Source: Mesorhizobium sp. 1M-11 (GTDB lineage: Bacteria > Pseudomonadota > Alphaproteobacteria > Rhizobiales > Rhizobiaceae). From it: 64,000 nucleotides of DNA. Within the stretch, counting starts at the first letter, position 1. Each line of letters begins with the position of its first letter. The notes beneath the pieces are model-generated. The model had not been told where the DNA came from. It did no database searches and was given only the letters and a program-made list of their open reading frames with translations. Position numbers and translations under genes: made by a program. Location: positions 345,380 through 409,379 of the forward strand of contig NZ_LJSD01000037.1 in assembly GCF_001303895.1 (NCBI RefSeq), written 5' to 3'. Positions 10,207-18,476 of this stretch are shown here, in pieces.

Positions 10207-11943
10207 CTACTCGCCCGGCACCGGCGCCAGATCGCCGCCAAAAGCACCACCCTTTTCATCGCGCTGTTCACGTTGAGTCCTCGCACGCGCGATGACCGCC
10301 CGGCGGTTGACAGACTTGCGCTCGGCATCGATGCGCTTGATCAACAGATCGGCGCGCTCGACGCTGCCCAGCAGCGCCAGCAACGCGCCGCGTTCACCGG
10401 GAGCGATCCCTGCGCCCGCGGTCAAGGTCTGGCCACGAAGCTGCTCGACCTCGGGGAAGTTGACATGGCCGGCCGGCATTTGCGGCGCCTTCACGCCGAA
10501 GTCGGGCAGGATCTCGCGAAGGTCGAAATCCAGTTTGTCGAGCGCGGTGTCGACGATCACCTTGCCTTGCTGGCCGAAAGTCTCGCGACGGACCCGGCGC
10601 GCCACCTGATGAAGCTGCTCGGCGAGCGCCGCGGTGAAGTCCGCCTCTTCGATCAGGCTGGCGACAAGGTCGAGTTGGTCCATCGGCATATCGGACGACA
10701 GCAGTGCGGCTGAATAGGAGCGGATATCGCGCGACAGGATATCGGTCGCCAGATAGTGCTCGCCCGGATCGTTCGGCGCGCTCGCCCTGGAGCGGGCAAT
10801 ATCGAGGAACAGAGCCCCCGCCTTGAGGTGACGCATCGTCTCCTGCTCCACCGCAGGTACTGCCTGGCCGAGATCGGTCGAGAAACGGCGATCGAGGTAT
10901 TTCGGCACCGAGAAATCTTCAACGTCATCAGCTTCTGTGTGACCGATGCGCGACAGAACACGTTCGAACACGCCAACAAATGGAAACAGCAGAACCGTGT
11001 TGAAAACGTTGAAGAAGGTCGAATAGAGGCCGACCGCAACGGGAACCAGCGGGAACGTGTCCTTGCCGTCCACCACCACAGGCACGCTCGGATCGCCGCC
11101 AAACCATTGCATGGCCCAGCGCAGCACCTCGATCGAGACGAAAAACAGCGGGACGGTGACGAAAACCCCGATCACGTTGAACGACATATGCGCGTAGGCC
11201 GCGCGCTTGGCGTTCTTGGAGAGGTTGAGCGAGGCCATCCACGAAGTGATCGTCGTGCCGAGATCGGCACCAAGCGAAAAAGCGACGGCAGTGGTCCAGT
11301 CGAGCACACCGGCAGCGCCCAGGCCCATGACAATGCCAATGGTGGCCGACGACGAATGGATCATTGCAGTGACGCCGGCGGCGATCAGGACGCATTTCAG
11401 CAGATTGAAGTAGGAATCCGCCCTCAGCGTCTGCAGCAGTTCCATCACTTCAGGCATGTTGCGCAGTGGACGCAATCCGCCGGTCATCAGGTTGAGGCCG
11501 TAGAAGATCAGCGCGAAGCCCATGCAGGCAAGCGCGATGTTGCGCACTTTCTCGCTCTTCGCGAAGCAATAGATGAGCGCAAAGATGCCCCCCAGGATCA
11601 GCCCGAGCGGCCCGAGCGGCAGGGCGATCAGACCGTTGCCCAGCGTGGTGCCGATGTTGGCGCCCATGATCACGCTGATGGCGGGCCTTAGCGCCACCAC
11701 CCCGGCATTGACCAGGCCGACGACCATCACGGTCATCGCCGTCGACGATTGGATCACACCGGTGATGAGGGTACCGGCAAGCACACCTTTGATCGGCGTG
11801 CCGGCCGCCTTGGCCAGGAAATCCCGCATCTTGTTGACGGAAAGTGCCTGAATGCCGTTGGCCATGAATTCCAGGCCGAGCATGAAGATGCCCAGACCGC
11901 CGATGACGGGAACGAGGATGTCCTTGAAGATGTCGACCTGCAT
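10207..11943 (-). CDS. Na+/phosphate cotransporter family protein with PhoU-like tail
   Basis: 578 aa. The N-terminal ~330 residues carry two inverted Na/Pi-cotransporter repeats, with the signature QSSTAMTVMVVG in the first and HSSSATIGIVMG in the second, plus about 9 membrane segments. The C-terminal ~230 residues are a soluble helical PhoU-like region. It imports phosphate with sodium across the inner membrane. The start lies 47 bp after the stop of a PstS-like gene in the same direction, and a PHO-box candidate precedes that gene, so the two are likely co-transcribed under phosphate limitation. Confidence 0.93.
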   Translation of the reverse strand: MQVDIFKDILVPVIGGLGIFMLGLEFMANGIQALSVNKMRDFLAKAAGTPIKGVLAGTLITGVIQSSTAMTVMVVGLVNAGVVALRPAISVIMGANIGTTLGNGLIALPLGPLGLILGGIFALIYCFAKSEKVRNIALACMGFALIFYGLNLMTGGLRPLRNMPEVMELLQTLRADSYFNLLKCVLIAAGVTAMIHSSSATIGIVMGLGAAGVLDWTTAVAFSLGADLGTTITSWMASLNLSKNAKRAAYAHMSFNVIGVFVTVPLFFVSIEVLRWAMQWFGGDPSVPVVVDGKDTFPLVPVAVGLYSTFFNVFNTVLLFPFVGVFERVLSRIGHTEADDVEDFSVPKYLDRRFSTDLGQAVPAVEQETMRHLKAGALFLDIARSRASAPNDPGEHYLATDILSRDIRSYSAALLSSDMPMDQLDLVASLIEEADFTAALAEQLHQVARRVRRETFGQQGKVIVDTALDKLDFDLREILPDFGVKAPQMPAGHVNFPEVEQLRGQTLTAGAGIAPGERGALLALLGSVERADLLIKRIDAERKSVNRRAVIARARTQREQRDEKGGAFGGDLAPVPGE

Positions 11944-11990
11944 GTCGGTGTGCCTTCCTGTGTGGACAATGCCGACGCCTTAGGGGCGCT

Positions 11991-13037
11991 CTAGTTGTTC
12001 AGGTTCGTGAGGGTCTGCGACCAATAGCGGTCGACCTGGTCGGCGAGTTCGGGCGACACTGGGATGTAACCCAGTGCACGCGCGTCGCTGGCGCCCGCCG
12101 AATAAGCCAGCCGGAACAGGTCAAGCACGCGCTTGGTCCGCTCCATACCGCGATCCTTCGGCACCACCGCATAGGTGACGGCGGCCATCGGGTAGGCAGC
12201 GGGGCCCGGCATGTTGGTCGTATCGGCAAAGAAATGCCGGGAAGCATTCCATCCGACGCTCGACAGCCCAGCGGCAAGACTTTCGGCAGTGGGCGCAACA
12301 AACGCCCCTGTCTCATTCCGCAACTGCACAGCTGGCAAGCCCGCGCGCGCCACCTGACCATATTCGAGATAGGTGATGCTATCGGCCGTCGTCCCAGCCA
12401 AGGCGACCAGACTGCCGGTACCTTCCGCGCCCTGCCCGACGACCCAATTGATCAGCGTTGCCGCACCGAATTTCTCGCGCCACTGGGAACTGGTCTTCGA
12501 TAGATAGCTGGTAAAGACGAATGTTGAGCCGGAACCATCCTGGCGCCGCAGCACCTTGATGACGCGGTCCGGCAGTTGGATGTCCGGATTGAGCGTGGCG
12601 ATCGCCGGGTCGGACCAGCTTTTGACTTGGCCGGAGAAGATGTCGGCCAGAGTTGGACCATCCAGTCGCAACTTGCCGGCCTCGACACCAGCGACATTGG
12701 CGACCACAGCGATACCGCCCATGACGATCGGAAACTGCGCCACATTGCGCCTGGCAACTTCCTCCGGCGAAAGTGGCGCGTCGGTTGCGGCAAAATCCAT
12801 ATCCGGGTGCGAAAGTCGCATGACGCCGGCCAGCGAGCCGACCGGCTCGTAGTCGACAGTCCAGTCGAGGGTAAAATAGTCACCCCCATCTGCCCTTGCA
12901 TCCTTGTAGGCCCGTCCCCAGGCCGAGATCACCGGCGCAGCGAAAGTCGATCCCGCGCCGCGAATTGGTTCGGCGTCCGCCGGCAACGCCGACAAGATCG
13001 CCAGGCAAAATGCCCATACCCCTGAAAAATGTCTCAC
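11991..13037 (-). CDS. PstS-like phosphate-binding periplasmic protein
   Basis: 348 aa with an N-terminal signal peptide (about 1-22, cleavage near ALPADA). Phosphate-binding features are IRGAGSTFAAP at the N-terminus, FAATDAPLS and RRQDGSGSTFVFTSYL, the usual Ser/Asp/Arg ligand loops of PstS. Length is normal. No pstC, pstA or pstB is next to it. Instead the downstream partner is a Na/Pi symporter gene, an unusual combination. Its promoter region carries a candidate PHO box 42 bp upstream of the ATG. I leave the symbol blank because the ABC partner is absent. Confidence 0.92.
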   Translation of the reverse strand: MRHFSGVWAFCLAILSALPADAEPIRGAGSTFAAPVISAWGRAYKDARADGGDYFTLDWTVDYEPVGSLAGVMRLSHPDMDFAATDAPLSPEEVARRNVAQFPIVMGGIAVVANVAGVEAGKLRLDGPTLADIFSGQVKSWSDPAIATLNPDIQLPDRVIKVLRRQDGSGSTFVFTSYLSKTSSQWREKFGAATLINWVVGQGAEGTGSLVALAGTTADSITYLEYGQVARAGLPAVQLRNETGAFVAPTAESLAAGLSSVGWNASRHFFADTTNMPGPAAYPMAAVTYAVVPKDRGMERTKRVLDLFRLAYSAGASDARALGYIPVSPELADQVDRYWSQTLTNLNN

Positions 13038-13078
13038 GAGCGTCCCCTACGTCCGTGAAAAAACGCTAGTGGCCGCTC

Positions 13079-13096
13079 ATAACGCTAAGATGACAG
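13079..13096 (-). promoter_or_regulatory. Candidate PHO box (PhoB site) before the pstS-like/Na-Pi operon
   Basis: On the minus strand the site reads CTGTCAT-CTTA-GCGTTAT. The first half matches the CTGTCAT consensus exactly, the spacer is the canonical 4 bp and the second half matches 4 of 7. It sits 42 bp upstream of the start codon at 13037. Placement before a phosphate-uptake gene strengthens the call. Confidence 0.65.
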
Positions 13097-13153
13097 GCGT
13101 GCGAAACTTTACCGAGGCGCATCCGACAAAACCTGGCGCGTCGCGGATCGCGG

Positions 13154-14593
13154 CTATTCCTTTACCGTCGCCGCGTTCGCAACGCTGCCGCGCACCAGGA
13201 GGGCAACAACGGTTGCGGCAAGGATCAACATCCCCGCCACTGCAAATGTCACCCGCATCCCTGCCGCAACGGTCTCGGGATGCGCAGTCGACCCATCCAC
13301 GGTACCTGAGGCGAAGGCAAACAAGGCGCCCATGACAGATGCGCCGGTGATCAGTCCGAGATTGCGCGACAGGCTCAGCATGCCCGAAACGACGCCGCGC
13401 CGATCCGGGCTGACGTCCATCATGACCGCCGTGTTGTTGGCTGCCTGGAACAGCTGATAACCGGGCGTCAGGATGGCAATGCCTGCGACATAGCCGGCGA
13501 CACCGAAGGACGTCGGAACCACGACGAGGACAAACGCGCCGGCCGTCATCAAGGCCAGCCCGATGATGACCACGAGCGAAGCACTGAGCCGGTCGACGAT
13601 GCGGCCGGCCGGAATGCCTGTCAGGGCGGAGATCACCGGGCCAACCGACATCGCCATACCGACGAGGGCCGCATTCAGCCCGAGTGCGCGGGCAAGGTAG
13701 AAAGGCCCGACGACGAAGGTGACCATCATGATGGTGGAAACCAGCGCGTTCATCACCAGGCTGCCGCTCAAGGAGGCATCGCGGAATGCCGAAAGCTGGA
13801 TCAACGGCGAAGCCACCCTTGCTTCGACCATGACGAACAGCCCGACACCGAGAAGGGCCACCACGAGCAACGCCACATTCGGCCATCCCATATGCGCACC
13901 ACCGACAGTCGTGGCGAGCGCATAGGCAGCGAGCGTGAGGCCAAGCAACAGCGTGCCGAGACTGTCAAAGCCACCACCCTTTCCAGTCGGCTTGCCGGCG
14001 GGCAGGAAGCGAGAGGCAAGAAGAAGGTTCAGCACACCGAGCGGCACCATCACCAGGAAGATCGCCCGCCAGCTTGCCGCAGCCAGCAGAACGCCACCCA
14101 GCGAGGGCCCAAGTGCGGTGCCGATCGCCGACATGGTGCCGAGCAGGCCCATCGCGCTTCCCGTTCTGTCCTTGGCGACCGTGTCGCGCACGAATGCGAT
14201 GCTGAGTGCCATCAAAACCGCGGCGCCTAACCCCTGCAAAGCGCGCGCTGCGATCAGCAACCAGAGCGAAGAGACGGCACCACACAGCCCCGAGGCCAGT
14301 GCGAACAGTGAAATGCCGCCAATCAGCATGCGCCGATGACCGATCAGATCGCCAAGCCGCCCTGCAGTGACGATCGTGATCGTAACCGTCAGCAGATAAG
14401 CCAGCACAACCCATTGCACGCGCTGGAAAGACGTATCGAAGGCTTCCGCTAGCGATGGCAGTGCAACATTGGCGATGCTGATGCCCAGCGAGGAAAGCAG
14501 CATCGACAGCGCCAGGCTGATCAGCGCCCAGCGTCCGCTGTCGTCAAAAGCCTGTCCTGTTGTTGCACCACGTTCGACAGCATTCGATTGCAT
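13154..14593 (-). CDS. MFS drug-efflux transporter, DHA2 (EmrB/QacA) type
   Basis: 479 aa with about 14 predicted membrane spans. Motif A is present as GRLGDLIGHRRM after span 2. Motif C-like GTALGPSLGGVLL in span 5 marks it as an exporter. I chose ATG 14593, which has AGAGGA just upstream; the frame extends to 14650 without a ribosome site. It is divergent from the LysR gene at 14735, a typical regulator/efflux arrangement, with promoters in 14594-14734. Substrate unknown. It converges on nothing: the upstream neighbour (pstS-like) is codirectional but behind its own PHO box. Confidence 0.92.
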   Translation of the reverse strand: MQSNAVERGATTGQAFDDSGRWALISLALSMLLSSLGISIANVALPSLAEAFDTSFQRVQWVVLAYLLTVTITIVTAGRLGDLIGHRRMLIGGISLFALASGLCGAVSSLWLLIAARALQGLGAAVLMALSIAFVRDTVAKDRTGSAMGLLGTMSAIGTALGPSLGGVLLAAASWRAIFLVMVPLGVLNLLLASRFLPAGKPTGKGGGFDSLGTLLLGLTLAAYALATTVGGAHMGWPNVALLVVALLGVGLFVMVEARVASPLIQLSAFRDASLSGSLVMNALVSTIMMVTFVVGPFYLARALGLNAALVGMAMSVGPVISALTGIPAGRIVDRLSASLVVIIGLALMTAGAFVLVVVPTSFGVAGYVAGIAILTPGYQLFQAANNTAVMMDVSPDRRGVVSGMLSLSRNLGLITGASVMGALFAFASGTVDGSTAHPETVAAGMRVTFAVAGMLILAATVVALLVRGSVANAATVKE

Positions 14594-14734
14594 GATGTCC
14601 TCTGCCTTCGCCGGATCTGAAACCACGGCCAGACAGGTAGCGCTGCACATTGCATAGCGGAAGACGCATCATTTGCACTGTATTCATGCATATGACGCCT
14701 CATCAAAACAAAGGAGATGCGTTATGATCGCCCC

Positions 14735-15670
14735 ATGTCGCATCCGGATCTCAACCTCCTGGTCACGCTCGATGTGCTGCTTGCCGAAGGCAGTGTCGCT
14801 CGCGCCGCCAAGAGACTGCGGCTCAGCGCCTCCGCGATGAGCCGCGCTCTGGCGCGGCTGCGCGAAACGACAGGCGACCCGCTCCTGGTTCGAGCCGGAC
14901 GCGGGCTTGTCCCCACACCGCGTGCGCTTGAACTGCGTGAACGCGTCGGCGGTATCGTCGAAGATGCCGAAGCCATCCTCCGTCCCGCCGAAAAGCTGGA
15001 TCTCACAAGGCTCACGCGGACATTTACGATGAGGAACTCCGACGGCTTTGTCGAAAACTTCGGCCCAGCCTTGCTTGCACGCATTGCCCGGGAGGCACCC
15101 GGTGTGCGGATGCGCTTCGTGCCGAAGCCGGACAAGGACAGCACACCGCTACGTGACGGCAGCGTGGATCTGGAAACCGGTGTGATCGGAACCACCACCG
15201 GACCGGAAATCCGGGCGCAGACACTCTTTCGCGATCGTTTTGTCGGTGTTGTGCGTACTGGACACCCCCTGTGCGAAGGCACCGTCACCCCCGAACGCTA
15301 CGCGACCGGACAGCATGTTCTCGTCTCGCGCCGCAATCTCGACAAGGGGCCGATCGACGATGCGCTGGAAATGCTGGGATTGCAGCGGGAAATTGCCACG
15401 ACCGTCAGCGGCTTCCTGGAGGCACTCGTCTTCGCGCGAGCGGCGGGTCTGATCGCCAGCGTTCCAGAGCGTTACACCGGCCATCTGAGAGATGGCATGT
15501 ACCGCTTCGCGCTGCCTTTCGCACTGCCGGAAATCACCATTTCTCTTTTGTGGCATCCGCGGCTCCACGCCGACCCGGCGCATCGCTGGCTGCGCGGCTG
15601 CGTGCGCGACGTTTGTACCGGAAACGACAAAGCCACCGGCGTTGCCGCCGATGGCCATGATGAAATCTGA
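14735..15670 (+). CDS. LysR family regulator, divergent from the DHA2 pump
   Basis: About 311 aa. Helix-turn-helix GSVARAAKRLRLSASAMSRALARLRE occupies about residues 20-45, followed by a LysR substrate-binding domain. The alternate ATG at 14717 directly abuts AAGGAG and is therefore poorly spaced, so ATG 14735 (MSHPDLNLL, the usual opening of NodD/SyrM-like LysR proteins) is preferred with moderate certainty. The divergent neighbour is the MFS pump, its most likely target. The stop lies 10 bp from the convergent L,D-transpeptidase gene. Confidence 0.92.
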   Translation: MSHPDLNLLVTLDVLLAEGSVARAAKRLRLSASAMSRALARLRETTGDPLLVRAGRGLVPTPRALELRERVGGIVEDAEAILRPAEKLDLTRLTRTFTMRNSDGFVENFGPALLARIAREAPGVRMRFVPKPDKDSTPLRDGSVDLETGVIGTTTGPEIRAQTLFRDRFVGVVRTGHPLCEGTVTPERYATGQHVLVSRRNLDKGPIDDALEMLGLQREIATTVSGFLEALVFARAAGLIASVPERYTGHLRDGMYRFALPFALPEITISLLWHPRLHADPAHRWLRGCVRDVCTGNDKATGVAADGHDEI

Positions 15671-15680
15671 TCGGCTCTTC

Positions 15681-16934
15681 TTAGAGCGACGAGGTGATCT
15701 GCAACTCATCGACGCCGTCGCGACGATAGATGTCGTCGCGGAACTGCACGACACCAGTACCCGTCGACCAGGCCGAGACGTAGGTGAAGTAGACCGGAAC
15801 CGGATTCGTGACGGCAACCGGGGTGCTGTTACCCGTCTTGATGGTCTCCTCGAAATGCTGGCGGCTCCAGCCCGGGGTGTCGCGCAGGATCCAGGTGACG
15901 AGGTCGCGCACATTCTGAACGCGCACGCAGCCCGATGAATCAAAACGCATCAGCTTGCCGAACAGGCTCTGCTGCGGCGTATCGTGCATGTAGACGCCGT
16001 CCGGGCTCGGGAAGTTGATCTTGACCGACGCCATGGCGTTGCCCGTGCCCGGATCCTGCCGGAAGCGATACTTGACGGCGTCTTCCGTCGACCAGTCCAC
16101 GGTGGTCGGATCGACCTCTGTGCCGTCCGGCGCGAGCAGGCGGATGTGGCTGTCCTTGAGGTAATCCGGGTTCTTACGCATCAGTGGAATGATGTCCTTG
16201 CGGACGATCGACACCGGCGCATTCCAATAGGGATTGACGATGATCTCGTTGATCTTCGAATTGACGATCGGCGTCTGGCGGTCGATCTTGCCGACAATTG
16301 CCGTGTGACGCAGCACGACGCGGTCTCCCTCCACCGCCTCGATCTGTGCGGCCGGGATGTTGACCATCACATAGCGGTTGCCGAGAAAGCCGCCCATCGC
16401 GCGCAGGCGCACCAGATTGGTTTCGAGCTGACCGAGACGGACCTGCGCCGAAATATTCATCGCGGCAAAGGTGTATTTGCCGGTGACGCCGTCAGCCGGC
16501 AGCCCATGACGGGTCTGGAACCGCTTCAGTGCCGCATCGACGTAGGAATCGAAGGATTCCGACAGACCGGCGCTCTGCGACAGGTCGCCTGATACCATCA
16601 GCCGCTTGCGCAACGGCACGACATCGGCGTCGGAAACACCGAGCTTCAGCTTCTTGGTTGCCGGCACTTCAGGCCACCCACCCTGAGCCACGATCTCGCG
16701 ATACTGGGCGATGGCCTGCTCGGTATAGGTAACGGTCTGCGGGCTGAAGATCGGCAGCGTCGAGGCGACCTTGCCACTTTGGGTGGCGCGCGCATCGAAG
16801 GTGTCGTCCCAATTGCCCTGCCCTGCCGCCTTCAGGATACCGTCAACGGCGTCCTGAGCGCTGGCGGCACCGGCGGCAAAAGCCACGGCGAGCGCGGAAG
16901 CTCCGGTGAGAAACAGGCGGCGGCTGGTGTTCAT
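15681..16934 (-). CDS. ldtP: L,D-transpeptidase (YkuD domain), LdtP-like
   Basis: 417 aa periplasmic enzyme that makes 3-3 peptidoglycan cross-links or anchors proteins. Signal peptide with SRRLFLTG, a Tat-like twin-arginine start (residues 3-10), then a peptidoglycan-binding helical domain (about 110-185: FQTRHGLPADGVTGKYT) and the YkuD domain (about 205-350) with catalytic MRFDSSGCVRV. The ATG at 16934 gives the signal peptide; the open frame continues to 17063 with unlikely sequence. The LdtR-type MarR gene lies upstream in the same direction. That pair is known from Liberibacter and Sinorhizobium, where LdtR activates ldtP; I infer the same here. Confidence 0.9.
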   Translation of the reverse strand: MNTSRRLFLTGASALAVAFAAGAASAQDAVDGILKAAGQGNWDDTFDARATQSGKVASTLPIFSPQTVTYTEQAIAQYREIVAQGGWPEVPATKKLKLGVSDADVVPLRKRLMVSGDLSQSAGLSESFDSYVDAALKRFQTRHGLPADGVTGKYTFAAMNISAQVRLGQLETNLVRLRAMGGFLGNRYVMVNIPAAQIEAVEGDRVVLRHTAIVGKIDRQTPIVNSKINEIIVNPYWNAPVSIVRKDIIPLMRKNPDYLKDSHIRLLAPDGTEVDPTTVDWSTEDAVKYRFRQDPGTGNAMASVKINFPSPDGVYMHDTPQQSLFGKLMRFDSSGCVRVQNVRDLVTWILRDTPGWSRQHFEETIKTGNSTPVAVTNPVPVYFTYVSAWSTGTGVVQFRDDIYRRDGVDELQITSSL

Positions 16935-17333
16935 GAGCGTTCCAGACTTGTTCAACAATTCGACGATCGGCCATTGGGCCTGGTTAGCGGCCCGCACTCT
17001 ATGGTTGCCATCCTTAACATTTAGCCAACCATATCTCGTATCTCGCTGCCGGAAAACGCACATTCGCGAGAGCAGACCAGTCAGCCAAACCCGACTGCAC
17101 CGTCCGATTTCTCGCTTTCACCGGAATATGGCGGCAATTGGGCGTGAAGCCCGCGCTTTAGACCTATGTTGCACGAAAGAATGGGCCAGTGCCTTTTCGG
17201 CACCGGCCCAGTCCGGAGATTTTTTGGTCTCCTCCTCCCCGCTCTTTGGCGTGGTATTGAACTGCGCCGCCGAAGCGTCGCGCAAGAGAAAGCCCGCCGG
17301 CCTTACCGGCGGGCAAACCCAAAAGACAGCCGC
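16935..17333. other. Structured ldtR-ldtP intergenic region
   Basis: No gene is seen in about 400 bp. It holds three structures: a hairpin TGGGCC-A-GTGCC / GGCAC-C-GGCCCA at 17182-17210; next to it GGAGA / TCTCC around a T-rich loop (about 17214-17232); and the ldtR terminator at 17292-17314. The promoter of ldtP must lie between these and 16934. A small RNA in this gap is possible but unsupported by anything beyond folding. Confidence 0.5.
17292..17314 (-). terminator. Rho-independent terminator of ldtR
   Basis: GCCCGCCGG pairs with CCGGCGGGC around a 5-nt loop. On the minus strand the stem is followed by TTTCTCTT. It lies 20 bp past the ldtR stop, so it separates ldtR from ldtP transcription at least partly. 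Confidence 0.75.
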
Positions 17334-17849
17334 TCACATACGGTAGGCGATGGTGTCGTTCCAGAAGCGGTCGAGGCGCTGCAGGGCACGGTTCATCTGC
17401 TTGAACTCGTCCTGATTGATGCCGCCGACATGCTCGATCGAGCCGATGTGTCGCTCGTAGAGACCGGCTACCACCTCTGCCACCTCGTTGCCCTTGTCGG
17501 TCAGGCTGACGCGAACCGAACGACGGTCGATGCGCGAGCGCTGATGGTTGATGAAGCCCAGGTCGACAAGCTTCTTCAGGTTATAGGATACGTTGGAACC
17601 GAGATAGTAACCGCGCGAGCGCAGCTCACCGGCGGTCAGTTCGGCGTTGCCGATGTTGAACAGCAGCAGAGCCTGGACAGCATTGATGTCGGAACGACCA
17701 TTGCGATCGAACTCATCCTTGATCACATCAAGCAAACGCCGATGCAAACGCTCGACCAGCTGAAGGGATTCCATGTAAAGCGTGCGGATGGACTCGCGGC
17801 GTTCATCGATAACGTTGGCGGTCTTCGCCACTGGACGCGAATTGATCAT
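17334..17849 (-). CDS. ldtR: MarR family regulator LdtR
   Basis: 171 aa. The protein matches the LdtR family: MINSRPVAKTANVIDERRES at the N-terminus, a winged helix with LGSNVSYNLKKLVDLGFI (recognition helix, about 85-102) and the wing SRIDRRSVRVSLTDKG. LdtR is a rhizobial/Liberibacter regulator of L,D-transpeptidase and stress genes. ATG 17849 is favoured by GAGAGG 8 nt upstream. The frame can extend to a GTG at 17897, but that adds a Lys-rich tail and has no ribosome site. Terminator directly after the stop. The codirectional ldtP is the expected target. Confidence 0.9.
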   Translation of the reverse strand: MINSRPVAKTANVIDERRESIRTLYMESLQLVERLHRRLLDVIKDEFDRNGRSDINAVQALLLFNIGNAELTAGELRSRGYYLGSNVSYNLKKLVDLGFINHQRSRIDRRSVRVSLTDKGNEVAEVVAGLYERHIGSIEHVGGINQDEFKQMNRALQRLDRFWNDTIAYRM

Positions 17850-18053
17850 TGTCTTTGCCTCTCGTTTGTCGCCCGGTGATTTTTTGTTTTTTGTCACCTT
17901 GATCGCGACACTATCGAATACCTATAAAATTCGACTTAAACGCCAAGGCTAACAAGAGCTTACCGGTAAGAGGTTTCGAGAGAGGGTTAATAAAAACCCC
18001 GCCGAGGGAAGAAAATTAACCTAAAGATTTAGCGAATGGCCAAAAGGCCGAAA

Positions 18054-18476
18054 TCATGCGCGCCGGCGGCGTCTCTGGAAATGCACGACGAGCCTGAGTG
18101 CAACGTAGATCAAAGCCACGGCGGCATGTGTTGCGACGATCGGCCAGCGTTCGCCGAAAAGCTGCGGGTAACCCACATACATGATCGTTTCGGTCAGGGC
18201 GCAGATGAACCAGATGACGGGTCCCCACGACGCGAGCATCCACAGGCCTGCGGCGGCAAAGGGGAAGAAGACGGCCAGGATCGCGGCGGCGAGTTGCCAG
18301 TGCACCGGCATCAGGTCGAAGCGCCATAGTGGCCCTGGGTAGAAGCCGATGAGCCGAATCCAGTAGAGAACGCCGAACATCAGGCAATAGACGGCGACGA
18401 TGCGCTGGAACCATTCGAAGACGAGTTCCGTCGTCGAGGGTTCCAGAACCACGCGGCTTTGCGCGGCGTCGTTCAC
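18054..18476 (-). CDS. DUF6163-like membrane protein
   Basis: 140 aa with four hydrophobic segments (roughly residues 20-42, 60-82, 88-108 and 115-133) and a basic C-terminus of six arginines. It looks like the DUF6163 family of Rhizobiales, of unknown function. The GTG start overlaps the TGA of the upstream hydrolase gene (GTGA), so the two genes are translationally coupled; the longer open frame back to 18560 overlaps that gene and is rejected. The coupling suggests a membrane partner to fatty-acid or valine catabolism, which is only inference. Confidence 0.78.
   Translation of the reverse strand: MNDAAQSRVVLEPSTTELVFEWFQRIVAVYCLMFGVLYWIRLIGFYPGPLWRFDLMPVHWQLAAAILAVFFPFAAAGLWMLASWGPVIWFICALTETIMYVGYPQLFGERWPIVATHAAVALIYVALRLVVHFQRRRRRA

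Noticed and set aside
17182..17232. Small RNA gene in the ldtR-ldtP gap
   Set aside because: Two neighbouring hairpins are visible, but no promoter or terminator context makes an independent RNA. Only reported as a structured region.
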